Counted from the first letter of the stretch, positions 16,779-24,283 are shown. The stretch: 32,243 nucleotides of DNA from an uncultured Collinsella sp. (GCA_902492755.1 CABUNB010000027.1:1-32243); one strand, 5' to 3'. Translations and numbers: made by a program. The notes: a model not told the origin generated them from the letters alone.

Positions 16779-18056
16779 TTGTTTGAATGTGAATTGCCGT
16801 TTGACCACAAGAAGCTGCATCTGGAGCTTGAGGACAAGAACTTCGCAGGTGTGATGGAGGGTCATCAAAACGAGTTTGAGACTACGAAAACGCAGCAAGA
16901 GCTGGTAGAAGAGTCGCTGGCTAATCCTTATGGCTCGTCTTCGCTCGAGGAGCTTTGTGCTGGCAAGAAGGATATCGTTATCATCAGTTCTGACCATACG
17001 CGTCCGGTTCCCTCGCGCGTGACGATGCCTATTCTGCTGCATCACATTCATACTGCTGCGCCCGAGGCTCGCGTTCGTATTCTGGTTGCGACTGGTATGC
17101 ACCGTCCCTCGACGCATGAGGAACTCGTCGACAAGTATGGCGAGGAGATCGTTGCCAACGAGGAGATCGTCATGCATGTCGCGACCGACGACAGTATGAT
17201 GAAGAAGATCGGTACTCTGCCTTCTGGTGGCGAGTGCATCATCAACAAGATCGCCGCCGATTGCGATCTGCTGCTTGCCGAGGGCTTTATCGAGCCGCAC
17301 TTCTTTGCCGGCTTCTCCGGCAGCCGTAAGTCCGTGCTGCCCGGTATTGCTAGCTACAAGACCATCATGTACAACCACAACGGTCAGTTTGTGAACGATT
17401 CCCATTCGCGTGCCGGCAACCTGTGCCACAACCACGTGAGCGAGGACATGTTTGCCGCTGCCGAGATGGCCCACCTTGCCTTTGTGCTCAATGTGGTGCT
17501 CAACGGTAAGCACGAGGTCATCGGTTCCTTTGCCGGTGATATCCACAAGGCCCACGAGGCTGGCTGCGAGTTCGTGAAGAGCCTTGCCGGCGTCGAGTCC
17601 GTCGAGTGCGAGATCGCCATCACCACCAACGGCGGCTATCCGCTCGACCAGAACATCTACCAGGCCGTGAAGGGTATGTGCGCTGCCGAGGCGACGCTTC
17701 CCGAGGGCGGCGTGATTATCGACGTCGCCGGTTGCGCCGACGGCCACGGTGGCGAGGGCTTCTACCACAACATCGCCGACAACGATCCGGCTGAGTTCGA
17801 GCGCGCCTGCATCGACCGTCCCAAGGACGAGACCCTGCCTGACCAGTGGACGAGCCAGATCTTCGCCCGCATTCTGGCACATCACCCTGTGATCATGGTC
17901 ACCGATCTGTGCGATCACCAGATGATCAAGGACATGCACATGACCCCGGTCAACACCCTCGAGGAGGCGCTCAAGCTCGCCTTCGAAATGAAGGGTGCAA
18001 ACGCCAAGGTTGCCGTTATTCCCGATGGCCTGGGCGTTGTCGTCGCGCAGCACTAG
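16779..18056 (+). CDS. larA: Nickel-dependent lactate racemase LarA
   Basis: LarA interconverts D- and L-lactate using a nickel-pincer nucleotide bound to a lysine. From the TTG at 16779 the protein has 425 residues. The known Lactobacillus plantarum active-site positions then fall on identical numbers: Asp72 and Arg75 (SSDHTRPVPS), His108 (ATGMHRPST), His174 and Lys184 (EPHFFAGFSGSRKSVLPG), His200 (YNHNG, nickel ligand), and Gln295 and Lys298 (IYQAVKG). An in-frame ATG at 16755 would add eight residues but has no ribosome-binding site. The TTG has AAAGGAAGAGGG 9 bases upstream, so it is preferred. A MIP channel gene follows 49 bases downstream, and the cofactor genes larB and larC lie convergently beyond it. 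A related hydroxyacid racemase specificity is possible, but the LarA assignment is strong. Confidence 0.93.
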   Translation: MFECELPFDHKKLHLELEDKNFAGVMEGHQNEFETTKTQQELVEESLANPYGSSSLEELCAGKKDIVIISSDHTRPVPSRVTMPILLHHIHTAAPEARVRILVATGMHRPSTHEELVDKYGEEIVANEEIVMHVATDDSMMKKIGTLPSGGECIINKIAADCDLLLAEGFIEPHFFAGFSGSRKSVLPGIASYKTIMYNHNGQFVNDSHSRAGNLCHNHVSEDMFAAAEMAHLAFVLNVVLNGKHEVIGSFAGDIHKAHEAGCEFVKSLAGVESVECEIAITTNGGYPLDQNIYQAVKGMCAAEATLPEGGVIIDVAGCADGHGGEGFYHNIADNDPAEFERACIDRPKDETLPDQWTSQIFARILAHHPVIMVTDLCDHQMIKDMHMTPVNTLEEALKLAFEMKGANAKVAVIPDGLGVVVAQH

Positions 18057-18105
18057 CGCGCGACTCAAACGAATCGTTTATAACCGACAAGAAAGATAAG
18101 GTTTT

Positions 18106-18837
18106 ATGCTTACCAAACTCCTGTGCGAATTCGGCGCGACGGCCCTCATGATTGTCTTTGGCGTGGGCGTGCACTGCGATACCGTGCTCAAGGGCACCAA
18201 GTATCAGGGCTCCGGCCATATGTTTGCCATCACCACCTGGTCTTTTGGCATTTCGGTCTGCCTGTTTGTCTTTGGCGGCGCCGTGTGCATGAACCCCGCC
18301 ATGGTACTTGCCCAGTGCATCGTCGGCCTGGTGCCGTGGAGCAGTTGCATCCCCTTCATGGTTGCTGATACGCTCGGCGGCTTTGTGGGCGCCGTAATCG
18401 CTTGGCTTATGTATGCCGATGAGTTCAAGGCTTCCGAGGGCGTCGTCGACCCCATTGCCCAGCGCAACATCTTCTCGACCAACCCCACCACCGAGGGTAC
18501 GAACTATGCCCGTAACTTCTTCTGCGAGGCTATCTGCACCTTTGTGTTCATCAGCGCCATCCTTGCTGCCGCTAGCCGCGCCGGCGAGAACGTTTTGATG
18601 CTCGCCATCTGCGTCGGTCTGATCGTTTGGGCCGTTGGCATGGGCATGGGCGGCATCACCGGCTTCGCCATGAACCAGGCTCGTGACCTTGGTCCTCGCA
18701 TGGCCTATCAGGTGCTGCCGATCAAGAACAAGGCCGACAACAACTGGAAGTACGGCCTGCTCGTTCCTGGCATTGCTCCGTTTGTCGGTGCCGCTCTGGC
18801 CGCACTGTTTGTGCACGGTTTCTTGGGCATGTTCTAG
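18106..18837 (+). CDS. larD: MIP/aquaporin-family channel, probable lactate facilitator LarD
   Basis: A 243-residue membrane channel of the aquaglyceroporin fold with six hydrophobic helices and two half-helix motifs. The first motif is intact as CMNPAMVLA (Asn63-Pro64-Ala65). The second is MNQARDLGPR (Asn190-Gln191-Ala192-Arg193), so the usual NPA is NQA; the selectivity-filter Arg is kept. In L. plantarum the lar operon encodes LarD, a MIP channel for lactic acid, and the position right after larA supports the same role here; glycerol or water cannot be excluded. The start at 18106 has AAGATAAGG 5 bases upstream. The gap from larA contains a small dyad, AAACGA-A-TCGTTT. A 127-base hairpin element begins 24 bases after the stop. 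Confidence 0.85.
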   Translation: MLTKLLCEFGATALMIVFGVGVHCDTVLKGTKYQGSGHMFAITTWSFGISVCLFVFGGAVCMNPAMVLAQCIVGLVPWSSCIPFMVADTLGGFVGAVIAWLMYADEFKASEGVVDPIAQRNIFSTNPTTEGTNYARNFFCEAICTFVFISAILAAASRAGENVLMLAICVGLIVWAVGMGMGGITGFAMNQARDLGPRMAYQVLPIKNKADNNWKYGLLVPGIAPFVGAALAALFVHGFLGMF

Positions 18838-18861
18838 TCCAAGACAATTGATATAACGCCC

Positions 18862-18988
18862 GGGTCCGGCATAGGTTAACTTTCCGCCGCGTCCTCGGAC
18901 ATGCAAGAAGCTCCCGCTGCGCACTTCGTGCGGCGGGAGCTTCTTGCGTCCTGCGGAGTGCGGCGGAAAGTTAACCTATGCCGGACCC
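18862..18988. repeat. 127-base hairpin element, copy 2
   Basis: Same length, orientation and core as copy 1 (16334-16460). The outer arm is GGGTCCGGCAT/ATGCCGGACCC (11 bp, perfect) and the second arm is an 18-bp perfect pairing of AGGTTAACTTTCCGCCGC with its complement. These arm sequences differ from copy 1 yet remain paired. The core starting TCCTCGGACATGCAAGAAG, with its internal loop, AT bulge and CGCAC-TTC-GTGCG tip, is shared. Confidence 0.85.
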
Positions 18989-19049
18989 TGCGGGAATCCA
19001 GTTGCGTTCGAACAAGCAACCAACATATGTATCTGAATTTGGATGTGGT

Positions 19050-19136
19050 GGGCACTTTGTTGTTAGGCGCTTTGAGGTGCGAGTGACACTTTGGGATGCG
19101 TGGCGCCTTGGGGTGGGGCGGTGCTTTGGGATGAGA
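19050..19136. repeat. degenerate tandem repeat, about five copies of a 16-19 base unit
   Basis: Units resembling GGYGCTTTGGGRTGCG start at 19050, 19066, 19085, 19102 and 19120. They lie between the hairpin element and the 3-prime end of tetR. The rest of 18989-19147 shows no gene. Confidence 0.5.
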
Positions 19137-19147
19137 GGCTTACTTAC

Positions 19148-19687
19148 TTAGTTGAAGAGGGGTTTTATGGCTGATAGGTAATCTTTTGCCACATCGGCCT
19201 TATCTGCTTGGAAATTGTGCCAGGCCCACCATTGGACGGTTGCTACGAAGCTTGAGGCTATGTGGTGTAGTAGGAAGCTTCGGTCCATGGTGGCGGCGGG
19301 GCCGTTTGGGTCGGTAGGGACGGTTTCGGCTGCGCGCGACATGATGGTCTTGCGTAAGCAGTCGGCGAAGACGCGTGAGCCGGCACCGGCTACGAGGGCG
19401 CGTACGCCCTGACGACGATCCCAGAGGTTGTTGAGGATATGCTCGACTTGCACGAGTGGGTCGTCGAGCGGCGTACCATCGTCGTCGAGGGCGTGGGCGC
19501 AGATGTCGCTCACGAGCTCGGACAGTAGGTCGTCTTTGCTCTTAAAGAGGCCGTAGAATGTGGCCCGACCAACATGGGCACGAGCGATGATGTCGCCGAC
19601 GGTAATCTTGCCGTAATCCTCTTCGCGTAGCAGCTCGGAGAACGCTGCAACGATGGCAGCGCGGCTTTTTTCTTTGCGGGCATCCAT
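19148..19687 (-). CDS. TetR-family transcriptional regulator
   Basis: A 179-residue DNA-binding protein with an N-terminal TetR helix-turn-helix (about 28-48, KITVGDIIARAHVGRATFYG) and a divergent ligand-binding domain. The ATG at 19687 is two bases after the larC stop, with no clear ribosome-binding site, which suggests translational coupling to larC. It is the last gene of larB-larC-tetR and is therefore a candidate lactate or hydroxyacid regulator of both lar units. The dyads at 21445-21478 and near 16672 are possible targets. The same reading frame stays open for about 210 bases back into larC, but no good start exists there. Confidence 0.88.
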   Translation of the reverse strand: MDARKEKSRAAIVAAFSELLREEDYGKITVGDIIARAHVGRATFYGLFKSKDDLLSELVSDICAHALDDDGTPLDDPLVQVEHILNNLWDRRQGVRALVAGAGSRVFADCLRKTIMSRAAETVPTDPNGPAATMDRSFLLHHIASSFVATVQWWAWHNFQADKADVAKDYLSAIKPLFN

Positions 19688-19689
19688 GG

Positions 19690-20607
19690 CTATGCATCCA
19701 CGTGAACGAGTAGACAACGGAGCGTGCCGGAGCAACCCTCGTAGGGGCGCTTGCCGGCGCCGTAGCCGACGGCTTCGATGTGGTAGCGTGAGGGCAGTTG
19801 GTCGGACGTGCGCAGCGCGGTGACGATGGCGGCGCCCGTGGGCGTCACGAGCTCGCCGGCGACCGGTGCGGGCGTGAGGGCGATATTGCCCGCCTGGCAT
19901 AGGTTGACGACAGCGGGGACGGGAATGGGCATAAGGCCGTGGGCACAGTGGATGGTGCCGTGGCCCTCGGAGAGCGACTCGACGACAATATCCTCGATGC
20001 CCAGGTCATCGAGGCAGATGGCGACCGAGCAGATGTCAACGATGGAGTCGACGGCGCCCACCTCGTGGAACAGGACAGTGTCGGGCGTTTTGCCGTGAGC
20101 CTTGGCCTCGGCAGCGGCGAGTACGGAAAAAATGGCGAGGGCGCGACGCTTGGCGCCATCGCTTAGCTGCGAGCCGTCGATGATGGCGGTGACGTCCGCC
20201 AAAGAACGGTGGTGATGGTGGTGGGCGTGATGATGGTCCTCGTGGCCATGACCGTGGTCCTCATGGCCATGCTCGTGGCAGTGCTCGTGTTCGTGCTCGC
20301 CATGGTCATGATGGTGGTGATCATGCTCGTGTGCGTGCTCGGCAGCTGCTTCGTTGCCGTAGAGCCAGGCCATATCGTGATCGTGGTTCTCGAGCTCCTC
20401 TGCAAGCTGGACGTCGAAATCGCAGGCGTCGATGCCATGCTTGTTCGCTCGCGTGACGGCAATCGTAAAGCCGTCGACCGGCAGCGTGGCAAGCTGTTCG
20501 CGCAGGTGCCCCTCGCTGGCGCCCAGGTCTAGCAGGGCTGCGACGGTCATATCGCCGCTGATGCCCGAGGTGCCGTCGATGATAAGCGTGTGCTGATGGT
20601 TGGACAT
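19690..20607 (-). CDS. larC: LarC nickel insertase, N-terminal (LarC1) part only, with His-rich insert
   Basis: LarC inserts nickel into the pincer nucleotide in a CTP-dependent reaction. This protein matches the family from its start (IDGTSGISGDMTVAALLDLG, 10-29) through LFHEVGAVDSIVDI and PTGAAI to the domain-end motif GYGAGKRP...LRCLL. It then stops at residue 305. The C-terminal half (LarC2, which binds CTP in L. plantarum and is joined there by programmed frameshifting) is missing; tetR occupies that place. Residues 91-133 contain 25 histidines in 43 positions, a likely nickel-binding store. The start at 20607 has AAGGAG 6 bases upstream, 10 bases after the larB stop. Either a shortened LarC is enough here, or LarC2 is encoded elsewhere. 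Confidence 0.88.
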   Translation of the reverse strand: MSNHQHTLIIDGTSGISGDMTVAALLDLGASEGHLREQLATLPVDGFTIAVTRANKHGIDACDFDVQLAEELENHDHDMAWLYGNEAAAEHAHEHDHHHHDHGEHEHEHCHEHGHEDHGHGHEDHHHAHHHHHRSLADVTAIIDGSQLSDGAKRRALAIFSVLAAAEAKAHGKTPDTVLFHEVGAVDSIVDICSVAICLDDLGIEDIVVESLSEGHGTIHCAHGLMPIPVPAVVNLCQAGNIALTPAPVAGELVTPTGAAIVTALRTSDQLPSRYHIEAVGYGAGKRPYEGCSGTLRCLLVHVDA

Positions 20608-20617
20608 GGAATGCTCC

Positions 20618-21400
20618 TTAACGGGCGCAGGGTGTGCCGGCGCTCAGATGATTGATAAGACTTGCCTGGTAGGCGGCACCGAAGCCGTTGTCGATATTGA
20701 CGACCGAAACGCCGCTGGCGCAGGAGTTGAGCATGGCGAGCAGCGCGGCTACGCCACCAAAACTCGCGCCGTAGCCCACGCTGGTGGGAACGGCGATGAC
20801 CGGACAGCTCACCAGACCGCCGATAACGCTTGCCAACGCGCCCTCCATGCCGGCGATGGCGATGACCACCTGCGCCTGAGCAAGTTCCTCGGCATGCGCG
20901 AGCAGGCGGTGCAGGCCGGCGACACCTACGTCGTAGAGGCGGTCGACCTCGTTGCCATAGAACTCGGCCGTCAGTGCCGCCTCTTCGGCGACGGGCAGGT
21001 CGCTCGTGCCGGCGCAGGCGACGACGATGCGTCCGTTACCGGTGGGGGAGGGCTTGCCACCCACCAGGGCGAGCTGGGCGTCCGGGACATATCCCAGGTC
21101 GATGTCGTTGCTGAGAAGCTCAGAGGTACGGGCTGCTTTTTCGCTGTCCAGGCGCGTGACCAGGATGCGCTCCTGACCGGCATCGTGCAGCGCTTCGATA
21201 ATGGCGGCAATTTGCTCGGCGGTTTTACCGGCACCGTAGACAACCTCGCCGGCCCCCTGGCGCACCCCGCGCGAAAGATCGAGCTGCGCAAAACCCAGAT
21301 CGGCGGTTGGCGCCGTCTGGATGCGTGTGAGGGCGACTGCCGGGTCGACTGATCCGCCGGCAACATCGCTCAGCAGCTGCTCAAGATCTCGCTTATCCAT
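20618..21400 (-). CDS. larB: LarB, carboxylase/hydrolase of nickel-pincer cofactor synthesis
   Basis: LarB carboxylates the pyridinium ring of nicotinic acid adenine dinucleotide and hydrolyses the phosphoanhydride, the first step to the LarA cofactor. It has the PurE-like fold motifs of the family: EVVYGAGKT (near 58), CAGTSDLPVAEEA (near 125), DVGVAGLHRLL, then GMEGALASVIGGLVSCPVIA and PTSVGYGASFGG, and the end motif NSCASGVSVVNIDNGFGAA. The ATG at 21400 (AAGGGAA 6-7 bases upstream) gives 260 residues; an upstream in-frame start at 21433 has no such signal. It heads the larB-larC-tetR unit; the third cofactor gene, larE, is not in the window. Confidence 0.93.
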   Translation of the reverse strand: MDKRDLEQLLSDVAGGSVDPAVALTRIQTAPTADLGFAQLDLSRGVRQGAGEVVYGAGKTAEQIAAIIEALHDAGQERILVTRLDSEKAARTSELLSNDIDLGYVPDAQLALVGGKPSPTGNGRIVVACAGTSDLPVAEEAALTAEFYGNEVDRLYDVGVAGLHRLLAHAEELAQAQVVIAIAGMEGALASVIGGLVSCPVIAVPTSVGYGASFGGVAALLAMLNSCASGVSVVNIDNGFGAAYQASLINHLSAGTPCAR

Positions 21401-21444
21401 ATATGTTCCCTTCGACGGCGCAAAGTCTAGCACTCAAAGGGTAT

Positions 21445-21478
21445 GTTTCCGAACACTAAGACAAAATTGTTCGGAAAC
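21445..21478 (-). promoter_or_regulatory. perfect 11-bp inverted repeat upstream of larB
   Basis: GTTTCCGAACA (21445-21455) and TGTTCGGAAAC (21468-21478) are exact complements 12 bases apart, in the 114-base gap between larB and serB. Position and symmetry fit an operator for the larB-larC-tetR transcript, perhaps for the TetR protein it encodes. As RNA it could also form a hairpin at the serB end, but no T-run follows on that strand. Confidence 0.5.
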
Positions 21479-21514
21479 TATAGGACGGACTGATTCAATT
21501 GTTAGACGGATCGG

Positions 21515-22150
21515 CTAGTCGCGCAGGATGATGTCCATGGCGAGCATCAGGTTGCGCTCGTCGATGGCAAACGGGGCGGCTTCGCGCGTCTTGGGCTTGG
21601 CGCAAAACGCGATGCCCGTGCCCGCGGCCTGGATCATGGGGATGTCGTTTGCCCCGTCGCCAATAGCGACCGTGTGGGCCATGTCGACGCCGCACTCAAC
21701 TGCCCAGTCCAGCAGCTGGATGAGCTTGGACTCCTTGGTCACAATCTCGGCAGCCAACTTACCGGTAAGCTTGCCGTCCACGACCTCCAGGCGGTTGGCC
21801 AGGCAAAAATCGATGCCCGCGGCGGCTGCGATCTTGTCAGCGACCTCGTGGAAGCCGCCGCTTACCACGCCGACCTTCCAGCCCTTGCTGTGTGCCGAGC
21901 GCACAAGCTCTAACGCGCCGGGGGTAAATGTCACGCGCTCAAAAGTGCGCTCGAACACGCTCTCATCCAAGCCGGCAAGCAGCCCCACGCGCTCCTCGAG
22001 CGCTTGCTTAAAGTCCAGCTCGCCGCGCATGGCGCGTTCGGTGATCTGCGCCACCTGCTCGCCCACGCCTGCCTCCTCGCCCAAAAGATCGATGACCTCC
22101 TGGTTGATGAGCGTGGAGTCGATATCCATAACAATGAGGCGTGCAGTCAT
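21515..22150 (-). CDS. serB: Phosphoserine phosphatase
   Basis: A HAD-superfamily phosphatase that releases serine from phosphoserine, the last step of serine synthesis. Motif I is DIDST (9-13), with nucleophile Asp9 and acid/base Asp11. Motif II is VVSGGF (near 96), with a conserved Lys in KESKL, and motif IV is IGDGANDIPM (near 164). The length of 211 residues equals the catalytic core; the N-terminal ACT-like domain of some homologues is absent. The ATG at 22150 has GGAAAGG 6 bases upstream; an in-frame extension to 22195 is not supported. It is divergent from aspS. Confidence 0.93.
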   Translation of the reverse strand: MTARLIVMDIDSTLINQEVIDLLGEEAGVGEQVAQITERAMRGELDFKQALEERVGLLAGLDESVFERTFERVTFTPGALELVRSAHSKGWKVGVVSGGFHEVADKIAAAAGIDFCLANRLEVVDGKLTGKLAAEIVTKESKLIQLLDWAVECGVDMAHTVAIGDGANDIPMIQAAGTGIAFCAKPKTREAAPFAIDERNLMLAMDIILRD

Positions 22151-22295
22151 GACGGGCCTTTCCAAGTGCTGTTTTATTGGGGCATATTGTCGCACGTGAC
22201 GAGCGCGGGCGGGTGCCGCGGTGCGTCAATTGTTTCGTCTCCGTCAAGTCTTTGGGCAGGAGCTACTTTTCCGCGGCACATCGACACAGGTGCGA

Positions 22296-22385
22296 TAAGA
22301 TAGAACGCCATGTCTGGCTGCGCGGTTTACGCAGGCTGGGCAAATCTGTACGACGCCGCCCGGAACGACACGGGGCGGCACAGAT
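22296..22385 (+). promoter_or_regulatory. aspS promoter region and structured leader
   Basis: TGCGATAAGAT (22291-22301 region) resembles an extended -10. Downstream, ATCTGT (22344-22349) and ACAGAT (22380-22385) enclose a 7-bp stem GCCGCCC/GGGCGGC (22355-22361, 22373-22379), so the leader folds into one hairpin just before the ribosome-binding site AAAGGAGG. No T-run follows, and the leader is too short for a T-box. Confidence 0.4.
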
Positions 22386-22406
22386 CCATAAAGGAGGATC
22401 ACTGGT

Positions 22407-24194
22407 ATGAGCCAGACCCGTCCCATCGACGAGCATTCCATGCACACCCGTACCTGCGGCGAGCTTCGCCGCGAGAACGTGGGCGAAGAGGTCACCCTCA
22501 CCGGTTGGGTGAGCCGTCGCCGCGACCACGGCGGCCTTATCTTCTGCGATCTTCGCGACCGCGAGGGCATCACGCAGCTCACCTTCGACCCCGAGCACTC
22601 CGACGGCGACGCCTTTAAGATCGCCGAGACCATGCGTCCCGAGTGGCCCATCAAGATCCACGGCGTCGTGCGCTCCCGTGGCGAGGAGACCACCAACACC
22701 AAGCTCGCGACCGGCGAGATCGAGGTCCTGACCGACCACGCCGAGGTTCTCAACACGTCCGTCACCCCGCCGTTCCAGATCGAGGACGGCATCGAGACCA
22801 GCGAGGACACCCGCCTGCGCTATCGCTATCTGGACCTCCGCCGTCCCGAGATGATGGCCAACCTCAAGCTGCGCTCCGACTTTACCTTTGCCATTCGCGA
22901 GGCACTGCACAACCGTGAGTTCATGGAGGTCGAGACGCCCTCCCTGTTCAAGTCCACGCCCGAGGGCGCCCGCGACTTCATCGTTCCCAGCCGCATCCAG
23001 CCGGGCAACTTCTACGCCCTGCCGCAGTCCCCGCAGCTTCTGAAGCAGCTGCTCATGGTCGGTGGCGTTGAGCGCTACTACCAGGTTGCCAAGTGCTTCC
23101 GCGACGAGGACCTGCGTGCCGACCGTCAGCCCGAGTTCACCCAGGTCGATATCGAGATGTCCTTCGTGGACCAGAACGACGTCATGAGCGCGCTCGAGGA
23201 GGTCCTGGCCGATGCCTTCGGCCGCATGGGCGTCGAGATGCCCACGCCGCTGCGTCGCATGGACTATTGGGAGGCCATGGACACCTATGGCTCCGACAAG
23301 CCCGATACTCGCTACGGCATGCACCTGGTCGACCTGACCGACATCTTTGCCAACTCCAAGTTCAAGGTCTTTGCGACTGCTGCAAACGAGGAGGGCTCTG
23401 TCGTCAAGGCCATCAACGCCAAGGGCGCCGGTGCCTGGGCACGTGCCAAGATCGATAAGCTCGCCGGCGTGGCCTCCACGTTTGGCGCCAAGGGCCTGGC
23501 CTGGATCGCCTTCCGCGAGGATGGCTCCATCAACAGCCCCATCGTCAAGTTCTTCTCGGACGAGGAGATGGCCGCTCTGCGTGAGCGCATGAACGTCGAG
23601 CCCGGCGACCTTGTGATGTTCGCCGCCGGTCCGCGCCTGCTCTCTGACGAGATCCTGGGCGGCATGCGTTCCCACATGGCTAACGCGCTCGAGATCAAGC
23701 GCGAGGGCCACGACTTCCTGTGGGTCGTCAACTTCCCGCTGTTCCACTGGGACGAGGATCGCAAGGCCTATGCTGCCGAGCACCAGCCCTTTACCCTGCC
23801 GACCGAGACCGACATCGCCAAGATCGAGGCCGACCCGCTGGCAGCCGGTTCCTACACCTACGACTTTGTCATGGACGGCTTTGAGGCCGGCGGCGGCGGT
23901 ATGCGTATCCACAACGCCGAAATGCAGATGTCCATGCTTAAGCTTCTGGGCTTTACCGAGGAGCGCGCCGAGTCTCAGTTCGGCTTCCTCATGGAGGCCC
24001 TCAAGTTTGGTGCACCCCCGATGGGCGGTTTTGCTCTGGGTCTGGACCGCGTGTGCATGCTGCTCACCGGCTCCGACTCCATTCGCGACGTCATGGCGTT
24101 CCCCAAGACGGCCAGCGGCTCCGACCTCATGTCGGGCGCTCCGAGTGCCGTTTCCGGCGCCCAGCTCAAGGACGTCAGCCTGCGCCTGATGTAG
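22407..24194 (+). CDS. aspS: Aspartate--tRNA ligase, likely non-discriminating (Asp/Asn)
   Basis: A class IIb synthetase of bacterial type: N-terminal OB-fold anticodon domain (GWVSRRRDHGGLIFCDLRD, about 33-51), class II motif 2 (CFRDEDLRADRQPEFTQVDI near 230), the bacterial GAD insertion (about 300-420) and motif 3 (GFALGLDRVCMLLTG near 545). At 595 residues it matches the bacterial type (590 in E. coli). The residue after RRRD is His41. In Pseudomonas, His at this site is tied to relaxed specificity for both tRNA-Asp and tRNA-Asn, while E. coli has Leu. A relaxed enzyme would need GatCAB to finish Asn-tRNA. The start at 22407 has AAAGGAGG upstream. It is monocistronic with a strong terminator. 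Confidence 0.96.
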   Translation: MSQTRPIDEHSMHTRTCGELRRENVGEEVTLTGWVSRRRDHGGLIFCDLRDREGITQLTFDPEHSDGDAFKIAETMRPEWPIKIHGVVRSRGEETTNTKLATGEIEVLTDHAEVLNTSVTPPFQIEDGIETSEDTRLRYRYLDLRRPEMMANLKLRSDFTFAIREALHNREFMEVETPSLFKSTPEGARDFIVPSRIQPGNFYALPQSPQLLKQLLMVGGVERYYQVAKCFRDEDLRADRQPEFTQVDIEMSFVDQNDVMSALEEVLADAFGRMGVEMPTPLRRMDYWEAMDTYGSDKPDTRYGMHLVDLTDIFANSKFKVFATAANEEGSVVKAINAKGAGAWARAKIDKLAGVASTFGAKGLAWIAFREDGSINSPIVKFFSDEEMAALRERMNVEPGDLVMFAAGPRLLSDEILGGMRSHMANALEIKREGHDFLWVVNFPLFHWDEDRKAYAAEHQPFTLPTETDIAKIEADPLAAGSYTYDFVMDGFEAGGGGMRIHNAEMQMSMLKLLGFTEERAESQFGFLMEALKFGAPPMGGFALGLDRVCMLLTGSDSIRDVMAFPKTASGSDLMSGAPSAVSGAQLKDVSLRLM

Positions 24195-24217
24195 GCGAGC
24201 GGCAACATATTGCCCGT

Positions 24218-24252
24218 AACGAGGGAAGGACGTGTGCCTTCCCTCGTTTTTT
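24218..24252 (+). terminator. intrinsic terminator after aspS
   Basis: A perfect stem AACGAGGGAAGG/CCTTCCCTCGTT with a 7-base loop and a six-T run, 23 bases after the aspS stop. Confidence 0.92.
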
Positions 24253-24277
24253 GTGGGACGGGGGTGCGCCGGTAACG

Positions 24278-24283
24278 TACAAT
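24278..24283 (+). promoter_or_regulatory. -10 box for the HPr gene
   Basis: TACAAT lies 55 bases upstream of the HPr start and just after the aspS terminator. No good -35 is seen at 17 bases. Confidence 0.35.

Noticed and set aside
17400..17460. Apparent loss of a LarA nickel ligand, since the usual NPVHEDM reads NHVSEDM
   Set aside because: Counting from Lys184 places the nickel ligand His200 in the YNHNG segment, which is intact, so the altered motif is not the metal site.
22310..22406. T-box or amino-acid riboswitch upstream of aspS
   Set aside because: The leader is only about 100 bases, with one hairpin and no T-run or antiterminator; the T-box layout is absent.
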